A stretch of DNA of 64,000 nt from Janthinobacterium sp. 344 (GCF_900112025.1 NZ_FOKL01000007.1:248001-312000); one strand, 5' to 3'; counted from the stretch's first letter, positions 41,277 to 50,292 are shown. Numbers and translations are program-made. The notes: a model not told the origin generated them from the sequence alone.

Positions 41277-42104
41277 ATGCTGCTTGCCCCCATCCAGATC
41301 GAAACGGACTTTTTGTCGCATTTCGTGCAATACGACCCGGCCAGCGCGCCGCCGCAGGCGAAGGCCGCTCCACAGGCTCCCTTGCAGCGCAGGGGCGTGC
41401 CGCTGGAATTGACGAAGCTGAGCAAATCCTACACCAGCCGCCCCGTGCTGAAAAACGTCGACCTGCAGCTGGAAGCGGGCGAATTTGTCGCCATCGTGGG
41501 ACGCAGCGGCTGTGGCAAGAGCACCTTGCTGCGTTCGATCGCGGGACTGGAAAGCATCGATGAAGGCAGCGTCGCCATCGGCAGCGGTGTCGGAGCGCCC
41601 GACATCCGCATCATGTTCCAGGAATCGCGGCTGCTGCCATGGAAGACGGTGCTCGACAACGTGGCCCTGGGCTTGCCCCGTTCCGTCGGCGCGGCGGCCG
41701 CCTCGCTGTGGACGGTGGGCCTGGCCGAGCGGGCGGACGACTGGCCGTCGGCCCTGTCGGGCGGGCAGAAACAGCGCGTGGCGCTGGCGCGTGCCCTCGT
41801 GCACGAGCCGCAACTGCTGCTGCTCGACGAGCCCCTGGGCGCGCTCGACGCCCTGACGCGCATCGAGATGCAGCAGCTGATCGAGTCGCTGTGGCTGGCG
41901 CGCGGCTTCACGGCCGTGCTGGTGACGCACGACGTGGCCGAAGCGGTGGCGCTGGCCGACCGCGTGCTGCTGATCGAGGATGGCCAGATCACGATGGACG
42001 TGCAGGTGGACTTGCCGCGCCCCCGTCAGCGCGGCCATGCGGCCTTCGCCGCGCTGGAGCAGGCTATCTTGTCGCGGGTGCTGCAGCCGTCTCGGCCAGG
42101 ATAA
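41277..42104 (+). CDS. ssuB: Aliphatic sulfonate ABC transporter ATPase SsuB
   Basis: ATPase of the sulfonate importer, 275 residues. Walker [10 protein letters not shown], the Q-loop in [20 protein letters not shown], signature [15 protein letters not shown] and Walker [13 protein letters not shown] are all present. The N-terminal 40 residues before the ATPase core are longer than usual ([20 protein letters not shown]). I chose the ATG at 41277 because GAAGAGGA lies 4 nt upstream; an in-frame ATG at 41259 overlaps the ssuC stop and would add six residues. The 3' end overlaps the convergent HAD gene by 41 nt. Confidence 0.93.
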   Translation: MLLAPIQIETDFLSHFVQYDPASAPPQAKAAPQAPLQRRGVPLELTKLSKSYTSRPVLKNVDLQLEAGEFVAIVGRSGCGKSTLLRSIAGLESIDEGSVAIGSGVGAPDIRIMFQESRLLPWKTVLDNVALGLPRSVGAAAASLWTVGLAERADDWPSALSGGQKQRVALARALVHEPQLLLLDEPLGALDALTRIEMQQLIESLWLARGFTAVLVTHDVAEAVALADRVLLIEDGQITMDVQVDLPRPRQRGHAAFAALEQAILSRVLQPSRPG

Positions 42105-42774
42105 TAAAGCCATCGCCATCGACGGTCGCCACGATGCCTTCATAGCTGGCGATGGCCGGGTGGCGCGTGGCCAGCGGGTGCGCATGCGTTGCGGTGACCA
42201 CCATGACTTTCGCGCCGGCCGCTTCTCCCGCCTCGATGCCGACCGAGGCATCCTCGAAGACCAGGCAATCCACGGGCGCCACGCCCAGGCTTTCCGCCGC
42301 CAGCAAATAGCAATCGGGTTTCGGCTTGCCGGCCTTGACGTCTTCGGCCGTGATCATGATGGCCGGTATCGGCATGCCGGCCGCCTTCAGGCGCGCCGTG
42401 GCCAGCGCGCGCGGCGCCGAGGTGACGATGGCCCATTGCGCGGGCGGCAGCGACGTCAAAAAACGCAGCGCGCCCGCGATTTCAATAATCCCTTCCACAT
42501 CGATGATTTCCGCATCCGTGATGCCTTGCGACTCGCGCTGCGCGTCGACGCCGGGCAAGCGCAGCTTGGCGATGGTGTCGACCGAGCGCGCGCCATGGAT
42601 GGTGGGCAGAAAAGCCGCCACGTCGAGGCCCTGGCGCTGCGCCCAGGTGCCCCAGATGCGTTCGGCGGCGGCGATGGAATTGATGACGGTGCCGTCCATG
42701 TCAAAAAGAAAAGCCCGGTAGCGGCCGGCGGCCGATGGTGTTGGGGATGACGACGGCGAGGGCAGTGCGGACAT
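42064..42774 (-). CDS. HAD-superfamily sugar-phosphatase-like protein
   Basis: A 236-residue haloacid-dehalogenase-type phosphatase, subfamily IA. Motif I is [12 protein letters not shown] with the nucleophile aspartate, motif II VTSAP, motif III KPKPDCY with the lysine, and motif [14 protein letters not shown]. The cap domain and [17 protein letters not shown] resemble glycerol-3-phosphatase/2-deoxyglucose-6-phosphatase-like enzymes. The substrate is not known. Its 3' end overlaps ssuB on the opposite strand by 41 nt. Confidence 0.87.
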   Translation of the reverse strand: MSALPSPSSSPTPSAAGRYRAFLFDMDGTVINSIAAAERIWGTWAQRQGLDVAAFLPTIHGARSVDTIAKLRLPGVDAQRESQGITDAEIIDVEGIIEIAGALRFLTSLPPAQWAIVTSAPRALATARLKAAGMPIPAIMITAEDVKAGKPKPDCYLLAAESLGVAPVDCLVFEDASVGIEAGEAAGAKVMVVTATHAHPLATRHPAIASYEGIVATVDGDGFIILAETAAAPATR

Positions 42775-42898
42775 GGCTTCCTTCCAGGCGGGTGGGGTGA
42801 TTCATATTGTAAAGTGAAAGCGCAAGGTGCGTGCTGTGCTACATTCAGCGCATCGGCCATCTTGGCCGGCAAGCTAGCTTCATGGACAAGGACAGATA

Positions 42899-43318
42899 GT
42901 GGCACTCGAGTTTTCGTTGGAAGCGGATGCGCAGCTGGAGCGGGAAGTATTGGTCGGCATATTGACGCGCTGCGGGGCACAGGAAATCGAGCCGACCGAC
43001 AGCGGTTTCAATGGTTATTTTCCCGAGTCGGGCTTGAACTTTTATGTCCGCATCAGGAGCGCCGGGCAAGACGCGGGGAGCGCCAGCCCTGAAGGCGTGC
43101 TTGCCGAATTTCTGCCTTCGCCGCAGGACTGGCGGGTGGAATACAGGATCAATTTTCGCTACAATAATGATCATTACGATGCCTGCCGTGACACCTTGCG
43201 CGAGGTCGTTGCCTGCCTGGTCGAGTCCAGTCCCTGCAAATTTGTCGTCTCATTTCAATACGAGAATGTGTACTGCCTGCGTAATGAGCGGGGACTGGAA
43301 ATCTTCAAGGTCATCTGA
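42899..43318 (+). CDS. Small hypothetical protein with GTG start, lower GC than neighbours
   Basis: A 139-residue soluble protein beginning at a GTG with AAGGA 7 nt upstream. It contains ESGLNFYVRIRSAGQDAGSA, then WRVEYRINFRYNNDHYDACR and CKFVVSFQYENVYCLRNERG. The alternating strand-like pattern suggests an alpha-beta sandwich. Codon use is less GC-rich than in neighbouring genes, which hints at later acquisition. I do not recognise the family; an immunity-protein-like role is possible from size and isolation, but there is no toxin gene beside it. Confidence 0.6.
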   Translation: MALEFSLEADAQLEREVLVGILTRCGAQEIEPTDSGFNGYFPESGLNFYVRIRSAGQDAGSASPEGVLAEFLPSPQDWRVEYRINFRYNNDHYDACRDTLREVVACLVESSPCKFVVSFQYENVYCLRNERGLEIFKVI

Positions 43319-43337
43319 GCAACTGCCTGTTGGCAGC

Positions 43338-43793
43338 CTACAGGTAGACCGATTCAAACCTGGCCACGGGCGCGCCATCCTTGAGCAGGATCAGGTATTC
43401 GCCATCGAAACGGTAGCCCGTCACGCTGTTCAAATTGGCCAGCACGGCGCTTTCCAGCTGCATCAGCGGCGGCGGGCAAGCCATGCGCGTGCCGGCCAGC
43501 TGCGTGAAGCGCAGGGCCGTGCCGGCCAGCGTGTAGCCGCCCATGACCTGGTTGCAGCCCGTAAAACCATGGACCTTGCCATCGTCGGTGAGCGTGATGC
43601 GCACTTCGCGCTCCTGCTCCGGCACCATCGTCACGGGGGCGCCATCGAGTTCCGTCAGCTTCCAGTAGGTATTCGTCAGGCTGTACGTGGGCGTCAGGCC
43701 CGTGTCCGGCCTGGCGCTGTCGGAGGTGGCGGCGCAGCCGCCGGCCATGGCGATGGCGGCGGCGAGGGACAGGTATTTGAGGTGATGCAGCAT
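43338..43793 (-). CDS. META-domain lipoprotein (HslJ-like), paralog 2
   Basis: A 151-residue lipoprotein with lipobox AGGC (residues 17-20). The META domain has TNTYWKLTELDGAPVTMVP, HGFTGCNQVMGGYTLAGTAL, then LAGTRMACPPPLMQLESAVL and LILLKDGAPVARFESVYL. It matches paralog 1 (32257-32736) motif for motif, including the GCNQxMGGYT loop, the LAGTxMxC segment and the LLKDGxPVARxE ending. The two are therefore paralogs. Neither neighbour explains its role. Confidence 0.85.
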   Translation of the reverse strand: MLHHLKYLSLAAAIAMAGGCAATSDSARPDTGLTPTYSLTNTYWKLTELDGAPVTMVPEQEREVRITLTDDGKVHGFTGCNQVMGGYTLAGTALRFTQLAGTRMACPPPLMQLESAVLANLNSVTGYRFDGEYLILLKDGAPVARFESVYL

Positions 43794-43943
43794 GGAAGGC
43801 TCCTGTGAGGGGTGGAATGCCCGCAGACTAGCAGGTTTTCCGTGCCGTTCAGCGCACGGCAGCGGCGATTGTTTCCATTTTGCCAGTCCTGGCATTAAAC
43901 TCATGCTTTCTATTGTTTTAACCTTGATCGGGGAGCCGGGCCG

Positions 43944-44885
43944 ATGCTGCAAGCGCAAGCGCTGGATAATCGACTGGTCGCCACCACTGGCGACGACGTG
44001 CTGGTCGACCGCATCGTGCCCGGCGCGCCGCTGGTGATCGCCTTCGGCTTCGTCTCGTGGACCACGCGCCCCGCCTTCGATTTTTACGGGCGCCTGCGCA
44101 AGCTGGAGCAGGCCAGCGGCCAGCATCTGAACAAGATCCTCGTGCGCGATTCGGGCAACGCCTGGTACCACCGCCGCATCGCGGGGCTGGGCGGCCATGT
44201 GGACGAATCGGCGCAAGCCTTGCGCGAACTGGTGCGCCGCATCGCGCCCGGCGAGGTCACGACCATCGGCCAGTCCATGGGCGCGTATGCGGCCGTGATG
44301 TTTGGCTTGCTGCTGGACGTGGAGCGTATCGCCGCCTTCGGCCCGCTGTCCTTTCTCGATGTGCGTCAGGCGCGCCTGTATCACGAGCTGCGCTGGCTGC
44401 CGGTGATGGAATCGCTGGCGCAGGATCCGCCGCCCTCCGGCTACCCGGACCTGGCGGCCCTGTGCCGCGCCAGGGCGACAGATGAAACGCAGATCCACCT
44501 GGCTTTCGGCACGCGGCCGGACGTGGCCCATGCCGGCGCCAGTGCCAGCGAATCGGTGAACCTCGATGCCATGCACGCGCAGCGCCTGGCGCCGTTCGGC
44601 CGCTGCACCCTGCACCCGTTTCCCCATTCCGGCCACGCGGTGGTGCAGCATTTGATCGACACGAAGCGCATCAACGGCCTGCTGGCCGAATGGATACTCG
44701 GTCTCACGCTGGAACAAGAGGCCATGCCGGAGATCAGCCGCGAATGGCAGGACTGGGTGGCGGAAAACCTGCGCCTGGGCTGCGCCAGCGCACAACTGGT
44801 GGAAGTGCTGCGCCAGCATGGGTTTTCGCACGCCAGCAGCGTGGCCGCCGTGACGGCCGCCGGCGCCGCGCCGGCGGCGACATGA
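43944..44885 (+). CDS. Alpha/beta-hydrolase-like protein with C-terminal helical module
   Basis: A 313-residue soluble protein. The first 230 residues look like a minimal alpha/beta hydrolase: LVIAFGFVSWTTRPAFDFYG near residue 29, the elbow TIGQSMGAYAAVMFG near 108 with a likely nucleophile serine, and HPFPHSGHAVVQHLIDTKRI with a candidate histidine near 232. The last 55 residues (REWQDWVAENLRLGCASAQL, then VEVLRQHGF) look like a helical module I associate with the N-termini of some 2-oxoglutarate oxygenase-like proteins; that is from memory. No signal peptide is seen. The stop codon overlaps the start of a MocR gene (ATGA), so the two are coupled. Function is unknown. Confidence 0.65.
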   Translation: MLQAQALDNRLVATTGDDVLVDRIVPGAPLVIAFGFVSWTTRPAFDFYGRLRKLEQASGQHLNKILVRDSGNAWYHRRIAGLGGHVDESAQALRELVRRIAPGEVTTIGQSMGAYAAVMFGLLLDVERIAAFGPLSFLDVRQARLYHELRWLPVMESLAQDPPPSGYPDLAALCRARATDETQIHLAFGTRPDVAHAGASASESVNLDAMHAQRLAPFGRCTLHPFPHSGHAVVQHLIDTKRINGLLAEWILGLTLEQEAMPEISREWQDWVAENLRLGCASAQLVEVLRQHGFSHASSVAAVTAAGAAPAAT

Positions 44886-46357
44886 CGCCGCGCTTCGAAT
44901 TCGACACCCTGGCAATCCGCCTGGCCGACCCGCAGTGGGCGGCGCTCGACTTGCGCGTGCGCGTGCAGCGCATATTGCGCCAGCTGATACTGGACGGCGT
45001 GCTGGCGCCCGGCCTGCGCCTGCCGGCCACGCGCGCGCTGGCGCAATCGCTGGGGGTATCGCGCGACACGGTGGAACTGGCGTATGCGCAGCTGCGCCTC
45101 GATGGCTACATCCAGCGGCAGGCGGGATCGGGCAGTTTCGTCTCGCCGACGGTCGGCGCCAGCTTGCTGGGCAGGCCCGCAACGACGCTGCAACCCTGGT
45201 CCCCGCAGCCCGCGGCGCTCAGCGCGCGCGGCGCGCAGATCCTCGCCAGCGGCGGCGTGGCCGACCAGCAGAGCGTGAAAGCCTTTGCCACGGGCTTGCC
45301 GGAAACGCGGGCGTTTCCCGTCGACGTGTGGGAGCGGCTGCGGCGCCAGGCCGCCGGCGAGCACCGTGCCAGCGTGCTGCTGCATGGCGACCCGCAAGGC
45401 GCCGAACCGCTGCGGCAAGCCATCGCCGACTATGTGAACCTGGAGCGGGGCGCGCGCGCCACGGCCGATCAGGTGCTGGTGCTGAGCAGCACGCGCCAGG
45501 CCCTGTACCTGTGCGCGCAGGTGCTGGCCGACGCGCACGGGCCCATCCTGATGGAAGACCCCGGCTATTTCGGCGCGCGCAAGGCGTTCGAGATGGCGCA
45601 GCTGCGCGTGGTGCCCGTGCCCGTCGACGCGCAGGGGCTGTGCACGGCCAGCCTGCGCGCCGATACGAGCGGCGCCCATACCGTGTACGTCACGCCGTCG
45701 CACCAGTATCCGACGGGCGCCACCCTGGCGCTGGAGCGCCGCCTCGACCTGGTCGCCTGGGCCGCCGAACGCCAGGGCTGGATCATCGAGGACGATTACG
45801 ACAGCCAGTTTCACTATGCGGGCTTGCCGACGGCCTGCGTGCAGGGGCTCGATGCGCGGCAGCGCACGATTTACCTGGGCACGTTCGCCAAGTCGCTGTA
45901 CCCGGGCCTGCGCATCGGCTACATGGTGCTGCCGCCCGCGCTGGTGAAACCGATGACGTATGCGCGCAGCATCCTCGATGGCCACACGCCGCAGCTGGAC
46001 CAGCTGACCCTGGCCCGCTTCATCGCGGACGGGCATTTTTCCGCGCATGTGCGCGCCATGCGCAAAGTGTATGCCGTGCGCCGCGATGCGATGGCGCAGG
46101 CCGTGCACCGGCATTTGTCCCGCATCGTCACGGCGCAGTTGCCGCCGGGCGGCTTGCAGATGCCGTGCCGGCTGCACGAGGGCAGGGTGGAGCTGGAAAC
46201 GCTACGCCTGGCGGCGCAGGCGGGCATCGTGCTGCCGGGCCTGAGCCGGCTGTATGCGGCGCCGCCGGCCCGTGGCGGCTGGCTGCTGGGCTTTGCGGCC
46301 TTGACCCCGCACGAGATCGACGACGGCATCGCCCGGCTGGCCCGCGCGCTGGGGTGA
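44882..46357 (+). CDS. MocR-type regulator (GntR helix-turn-helix plus aminotransferase domain)
   Basis: A 491-residue fusion of a GntR winged helix (residues 20-85, LRVRVQRILRQLILDGVLAP, then LGVSRDTVELAYAQLRLDGY) and an aminotransferase-like domain. The latter has EDPGYFGARKAFEMAQLRVV, VTPSHQYPTGATLALERRL, IIEDDYDSQFHYAGLP and the PLP lysine in GTFAKSLYPGLRIGYM. It overlaps the upstream hydrolase-like gene by four bases, an unusual place for a regulator, since MocR genes are usually divergent from their targets. It differs in sequence from the MocR gene at 27332-28804. Confidence 0.88.
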   Translation: MTPRFEFDTLAIRLADPQWAALDLRVRVQRILRQLILDGVLAPGLRLPATRALAQSLGVSRDTVELAYAQLRLDGYIQRQAGSGSFVSPTVGASLLGRPATTLQPWSPQPAALSARGAQILASGGVADQQSVKAFATGLPETRAFPVDVWERLRRQAAGEHRASVLLHGDPQGAEPLRQAIADYVNLERGARATADQVLVLSSTRQALYLCAQVLADAHGPILMEDPGYFGARKAFEMAQLRVVPVPVDAQGLCTASLRADTSGAHTVYVTPSHQYPTGATLALERRLDLVAWAAERQGWIIEDDYDSQFHYAGLPTACVQGLDARQRTIYLGTFAKSLYPGLRIGYMVLPPALVKPMTYARSILDGHTPQLDQLTLARFIADGHFSAHVRAMRKVYAVRRDAMAQAVHRHLSRIVTAQLPPGGLQMPCRLHEGRVELETLRLAAQAGIVLPGLSRLYAAPPARGGWLLGFAALTPHEIDDGIARLARALG

Positions 46358-46456
46358 TACGGCGAAAGTGGTCTGCTGTGTGCGCTGGAATTGGCCTGTT
46401 CTGGCAGTCCATTCGAGCGCTAAGATCCCCTCCTTTCAACGGCAGGGGGTATCCGC

Positions 46457-47671
46457 ATGACAACAAAGGCAACAAGCACTGCAGGCGCCGCCATGGCGGA
46501 CGGACCGCGCTGGCGCGATCTCGCATCGCCCGCCATGGCGGCGTGCATTTCCGTGCTCGTCAACTACGGCGGCACCTTCGTGCTGGTGTTCCAGGCAGCG
46601 CAGCTGGCCCAGCTGAGCGCGGCGCAGACGGCGTCCTGGGTCTGGTCGCTGAGCATCGGCGTGGGCGTCACGGGCATCTGGCTCAGCTACCGCTACCGCG
46701 CGCCCGTCATCACGGCCTGGTCCACGCCGGGCGTGGCTTTTCTCGCCACCGTCATGCCGCACACGCCGTATGCGGAGGTGATCGGCGCCTACATGCTGTC
46801 GGCCATTGCCTTCATCCTGCTGGGCCTGTCCGGCGCCTTCGAGCGCCTGGTGCGGCTGATCCCGGGCGGCATCGCGGCCGGCTTGCTGGCAGGCATCCTG
46901 CTGCAATTTGGCGTGAACGCGTTTGGCGGCGCCAGCGCCGATCCCGTGCTGGTGGCCGTGCTGCTGCTGTCGTATGCGGCGCTGCGGCGTTTCACGGCGC
47001 GCTTTGCCGTGGCCGGCATCATGCTGGCCGGCCTGGTCTTGCTGCTGGCGCAGGGGCGCCTGGACTTGCAAGGCATCGAGCTGACCCTGGCCGCCCCCGT
47101 GGTCGAGATGCCGCGCTTTTCCATGGCCGCGCTGCTGGGCGTGGCGCTGCCCCTGTTCCTGATCACCTTGACGGGCCAGTACATGCCCGGCATGCTGGTG
47201 CTGCGCAACGACGGCTACCGCGTCAGCGCCAATCCGATTTTGACGGTGACGGGCCTCGGTTCCCTGCTCATGGCGCCGTTCGGCGCGCATGCCTTCAACG
47301 TGGCCGCCATCACGGCCGCCATCTGCACCGGCAAGGACGCGCATGCGGACCCGTCGAAGCGCTATCTCGCGGGGCTGGTTTGCGGCGTGCTGTACATCCT
47401 GGTGGGGATCTTCGGCGTCACCCTGGCCAGCCTGTTCATGGTCTTGCCGCGCACCTTCATCACCACCCTGGCGGGACTGGCCCTGCTGGGCGCCATCGGC
47501 AACAGCCTGGCGCAGGCGATGGCCGACGTGCGCACGCGCGAGACGGCGCTGATCACCTTTCTCGCCACGGCGGCGAACGTGACCCTGCTGGGCGTGGGCG
47601 GCGCCCTGTGGGGACTGGTGGCGGGGCTGGCCGCGCATGGGCTGATGCACGGCTGGCGCAAGGCGGCATAG
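46457..47671 (+). CDS. benE: BenE-family transporter
   Basis: A 404-residue inner-membrane protein with about 12 helices, BenE family (benzoate/H+ symporter-like). It has LVNYGGTFVLVFQAAQLAQL at the start, APVITAWSTPGVAFL near residue 85, and LLGVALPLFLITLTGQYMPG with FGAHAFNVAAITAAICTGKD in the second half. BenE imports benzoate in some bacteria but no benzoate catabolic gene is nearby, so the substrate is uncertain. It follows the MocR gene by 99 nt and may be its target. Confidence 0.85.
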   Translation: MTTKATSTAGAAMADGPRWRDLASPAMAACISVLVNYGGTFVLVFQAAQLAQLSAAQTASWVWSLSIGVGVTGIWLSYRYRAPVITAWSTPGVAFLATVMPHTPYAEVIGAYMLSAIAFILLGLSGAFERLVRLIPGGIAAGLLAGILLQFGVNAFGGASADPVLVAVLLLSYAALRRFTARFAVAGIMLAGLVLLLAQGRLDLQGIELTLAAPVVEMPRFSMAALLGVALPLFLITLTGQYMPGMLVLRNDGYRVSANPILTVTGLGSLLMAPFGAHAFNVAAITAAICTGKDAHADPSKRYLAGLVCGVLYILVGIFGVTLASLFMVLPRTFITTLAGLALLGAIGNSLAQAMADVRTRETALITFLATAANVTLLGVGGALWGLVAGLAAHGLMHGWRKAA

Positions 47672-47755
47672 CAAGACAGGTTGCCCGTTTTGCCAGCCGG
47701 CGCATACAATTGCCAGCCTGTGCCCGTTGGCACCGTACTTTTCCCGATGTGAGCG

Positions 47756-48487
47756 ATGGCCGACCTGACTTCCCTGGCGCAGTATCTGCTGGCGATCACG
47801 CCCGCCTTCCTCGTCTGCGCCGCCTTGCTGCTGGCCGTGCCCCGCACCGTCCCGCTGCTGCGCGTGCTCGTGCATATTTTGTTTTTCGTGCTGGCGCGCG
47901 ACGCCATGACGGCGCACGGCTACTGGCAGGTGGCGGCGGGCGGCTTGCGCTTCACGGCGCCGCCGCTGGTCTTGCTGGCGCTGGGCGCCATGTCGCTGGG
48001 CCTGGTTTTCAGCACGTGCCGGCTGGAAGGCGAGGCGCGCCGCCAGATCCGCTGGGTGGGCGCGCGGCCGGCCCTGTCCGTGCCGCTGGGCGTGGCCGGC
48101 GCCGTCCTGATCGTGGCGCTGGCGATCGGCTTGAAAGCCGTGTCCGGCCTGCCGTCCTTGCCGTCCGTCGCGCCGGCCACGCTGCCGCTGTTGCTGGCCT
48201 TTGCGCTGGCGGCCAACTGTTATGAGGAATTGCTGTTCCGTGGCTTGCTGCAGCAGCAATTGCGCGCCTGGCTGCCCGCCTGGCGCGCGGCGCTGGTGTC
48301 GGGCCTGCTGTTTGGCCTGTGCCATGCCTTCCTTGCCACCACCGTCACGCAGGTGGGTGCGCCCATCGTCGTGTTTACCGTGATCGAAGGCGTGGTGGCG
48401 GGGCTGGTATATTGTCGTGCCGGCTTGCTGGGTGCGTCGCTGGCGCATGGCCTGGCGATCTTTGCGCTGGCGGCCGGCTGGGTGTGA
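47756..48487 (+). CDS. CPBP-family intramembrane metalloprotease
   Basis: A 243-residue membrane protein with about eight helices. The CPBP (CAAX protease/bacteriocin-processing) signature is present: NCYEELLFRGLLQQQ with the paired glutamates and arginine, LLFGLCHAFLA with a zinc-ligand histidine, and LLGASLAHGLAIFAL with the second histidine. Family members cleave peptides in the membrane or protect against bacteriocins. No bacteriocin gene is nearby. The carbonic anhydrase gene starts 31 nt later. Confidence 0.85.
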   Translation: MADLTSLAQYLLAITPAFLVCAALLLAVPRTVPLLRVLVHILFFVLARDAMTAHGYWQVAAGGLRFTAPPLVLLALGAMSLGLVFSTCRLEGEARRQIRWVGARPALSVPLGVAGAVLIVALAIGLKAVSGLPSLPSVAPATLPLLLAFALAANCYEELLFRGLLQQQLRAWLPAWRAALVSGLLFGLCHAFLATTVTQVGAPIVVFTVIEGVVAGLVYCRAGLLGASLAHGLAIFALAAGWV

Positions 48488-48518
48488 ATGTTGATTATTA
48501 ATGAAAAGCGAGAAAGCG

Positions 48519-49061
48519 ATGCCTGTCAGTTCCTACCTGAATACCCGTCCCGTGCTGGGCGAACGAGTCTACCTGCATGACACGGCGCAAGTGATCGGCG
48601 ATGTGCAGATCGGCGACGACTGTTCCATCTGGTGCAACAGCGTGCTGCGCGGCGACGTCAACCGCATCGTCATCGGCGAGGGCAGCAATATCCAGGACTT
48701 TTCCATGGGCCACGTGTCGCACAGGAATGCCGCCAAGCCCGACGGCTCGCCCTTGACCATCGGCAAATACGTGACCATCGGCCATTCCGTCATCTTGCAC
48801 GGCTGCACCATCGGTGACGAATGCCTGATCGGCATGGGCAGCATCGTCATGGATGACGTGGTGGTGGAAAAGCACGTGATGCTGGGCGCGGGCAGCCTGG
48901 TGTCTCCCGGCAAGGTGCTGGAAAGCGGCCATTTGTACGTGGGCCGCCCGGCCGCCAAGGTACGCCCGTTAACGGCAGCCGAGATCGCCTACCTGCGCTA
49001 TTCGGCCGAGCACTATGTGCGCGTGAAGAACAATTACCTGGCGGGCGGCGGCGACGCCTGA
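48519..49061 (+). CDS. Gamma-class carbonic anhydrase-family protein (YrdA-like)
   Basis: A 180-residue left-handed beta-helix protein with hexapeptide repeats. Signature parts: GDVQIGDDCSIWCNSVLRGD, NRIVIGEGSNIQDFSMGHVS and VTIGHSVILHGCTIGDECLI, where the three histidines (in GHVS, GHSV and LHGC) bind metal. Length fits YrdA/CaiE-type proteins, whose anhydrase activity is often weak or unproven. I chose the ATG at 48519, which has GAGAAAG before it, over an in-frame ATG at 48501. The 3' end overlaps the convergent desaturase gene by 28 nt. Confidence 0.88.
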   Translation: MPVSSYLNTRPVLGERVYLHDTAQVIGDVQIGDDCSIWCNSVLRGDVNRIVIGEGSNIQDFSMGHVSHRNAAKPDGSPLTIGKYVTIGHSVILHGCTIGDECLIGMGSIVMDDVVVEKHVMLGAGSLVSPGKVLESGHLYVGRPAAKVRPLTAAEIAYLRYSAEHYVRVKNNYLAGGGDA

Positions 49062-49975
49062 GCTGCAGCGCCATCGAGGCGGCGCAGTTCCGGCCGCGGC
49101 GCCAGGTCGTGCGGCAGGCGCAGGCCGGACACCAGGCCCACGCGTTGCAGGAACAGCAGCGCCCACCAGCCCGGGTCCCATTCGCCCGGCTGCAAGCCCA
49201 GACGGGCCGAGCCCGGATACGCATGATGGTTGTTGTGCCAGCATTCGCCCATGGTCAGCAGCGACGTCAGGCGGATGTTATGGCCCTGCACGGCGGCGCC
49301 GTCGACGTGATAGTGGCGCTGGCCGTGGTTGTGGGCGAAGTAGCCGACCAGCCAGTGACCCAGCACACCGGCGCTGACCCGCGCGCAGACACCCCAGCAG
49401 ACGAAACCCCAGCCGCCCCAGGCAAAGAACAGCACGGCCCACGGCAGTTGCTGCAGCATCCAGGTGCTTTCCAGGAAACGGTAAAAGCGGTCGTGCGCGA
49501 TGCGCGGCTCGATGGCGATGTGCGGCGGGTGGTCGAGATCGAGGCGGCAGTGCAGTTGCCACCAGGCATCGCGCCAGATGCGGGCGCCGTGGCGCAAATA
49601 GGGGTGACAGTCAGGCAGGCGCTGGGCGTAGTCGCGCAGTTCGTGCTGGCGCAGCAGGCCCAGCGGGCCGCTGAGGCCCACCAGCACGCCCAGGTAGACG
49701 AGCACATATTCCAGCCAGCGGGGGCATTGGTAGCTATCGTGGATCAGTTTGCGGTGGCTGCCCAGCGAGTGGCCGAACAGCAGGACGATGGCCGTGCCGA
49801 TGATGAAGAGGGCCAGTCCCGTCCAGCTGAAGAAGAGGGCGCCGCCAAGCACGGCGCCGGCCAGCATGGCCGCCAGCCACAGCGAGGCCAGCGGTGCATA
49901 GCGCACGGAACCGGCCAGCACGCTGTCGGCATGGGCGGCGCTGGCGCGGTGGCCGGCCAGGCTGGCTGTGGACAT
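49034..49975 (-). CDS. Fatty-acid-desaturase-family membrane protein
   Basis: A 313-residue membrane protein of the acyl-CoA/delta-9 desaturase type. Box 1 is FGHSLGSHRKLIHDSYQCP and the last box is GECWHNNHHAYPGSARLGL, both in proper place. The HNHGQRHYHVDGAAVQGHN segment precedes the last box. The usual second box (HRxHH) is not visible; the same region reads LRQHELRDYAQRLPDCHPYL, so one metal ligand set differs from canonical enzymes. Four membrane segments fit the family. It probably introduces or modifies double bonds in membrane lipids. It lies before a DUF3144 gene on the same strand. Confidence 0.78.
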   Translation of the reverse strand: MSTASLAGHRASAAHADSVLAGSVRYAPLASLWLAAMLAGAVLGGALFFSWTGLALFIIGTAIVLLFGHSLGSHRKLIHDSYQCPRWLEYVLVYLGVLVGLSGPLGLLRQHELRDYAQRLPDCHPYLRHGARIWRDAWWQLHCRLDLDHPPHIAIEPRIAHDRFYRFLESTWMLQQLPWAVLFFAWGGWGFVCWGVCARVSAGVLGHWLVGYFAHNHGQRHYHVDGAAVQGHNIRLTSLLTMGECWHNNHHAYPGSARLGLQPGEWDPGWWALLFLQRVGLVSGLRLPHDLAPRPELRRLDGAAAQASPPPAR

Positions 49976-50292
49976 CAGCCCTGGGGGGCGGACGACGGTT
50001 GCGTGTACTTGTCGAAATTGGTGATGTAGTCGTTGAAGTTATCGGTCAGCATGCGCTTGTACTGTTCCGTGAAGAAGGCCACGGCGCCTTCCTTCTCTTC
50101 CTGCATCTTGACCACGTCGTTGCTTTTGCTGGCGACGAGGAAGGCGTTGAAGCGGGCCGCCGCGTACAGCAGCGAGGTCGCCACTTCATTGCCGCCGCTG
50201 TGCATGCATTGTTCGTTGGCCAGGGCGATGACCTGGTCGGCGCGTTCCCAGAATTCCGGGCCCGGCGCTGGTTTGGTGGTGGGTGTGGTCAT
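49975..50292 (-). CDS. DUF3144 protein
   Basis: A 105-residue soluble protein with the DUF3144 pattern: FWERADQVIALANEQ, then VATSLLYAAARFNAFLVASK, VVKMQEEKEGAVAFFTEQYK and RMLTDNFNDYITNFDKY. It is mainly helical. Function is unknown. Its stop codon overlaps the start region of the desaturase gene by one base, so the two are probably co-expressed. Confidence 0.85.
   Translation of the reverse strand: MTTPTTKPAPGPEFWERADQVIALANEQCMHSGGNEVATSLLYAAARFNAFLVASKSNDVVKMQEEKEGAVAFFTEQYKRMLTDNFNDYITNFDKYTQPSSAPQG

Noticed and set aside
44935..48225. A 1096-codon open frame on the plus strand
   Set aside because: It is an alternate frame over the MocR and benE genes, with the arginine/alanine/glycine-rich composition typical of GC-rich shadows and no domain.
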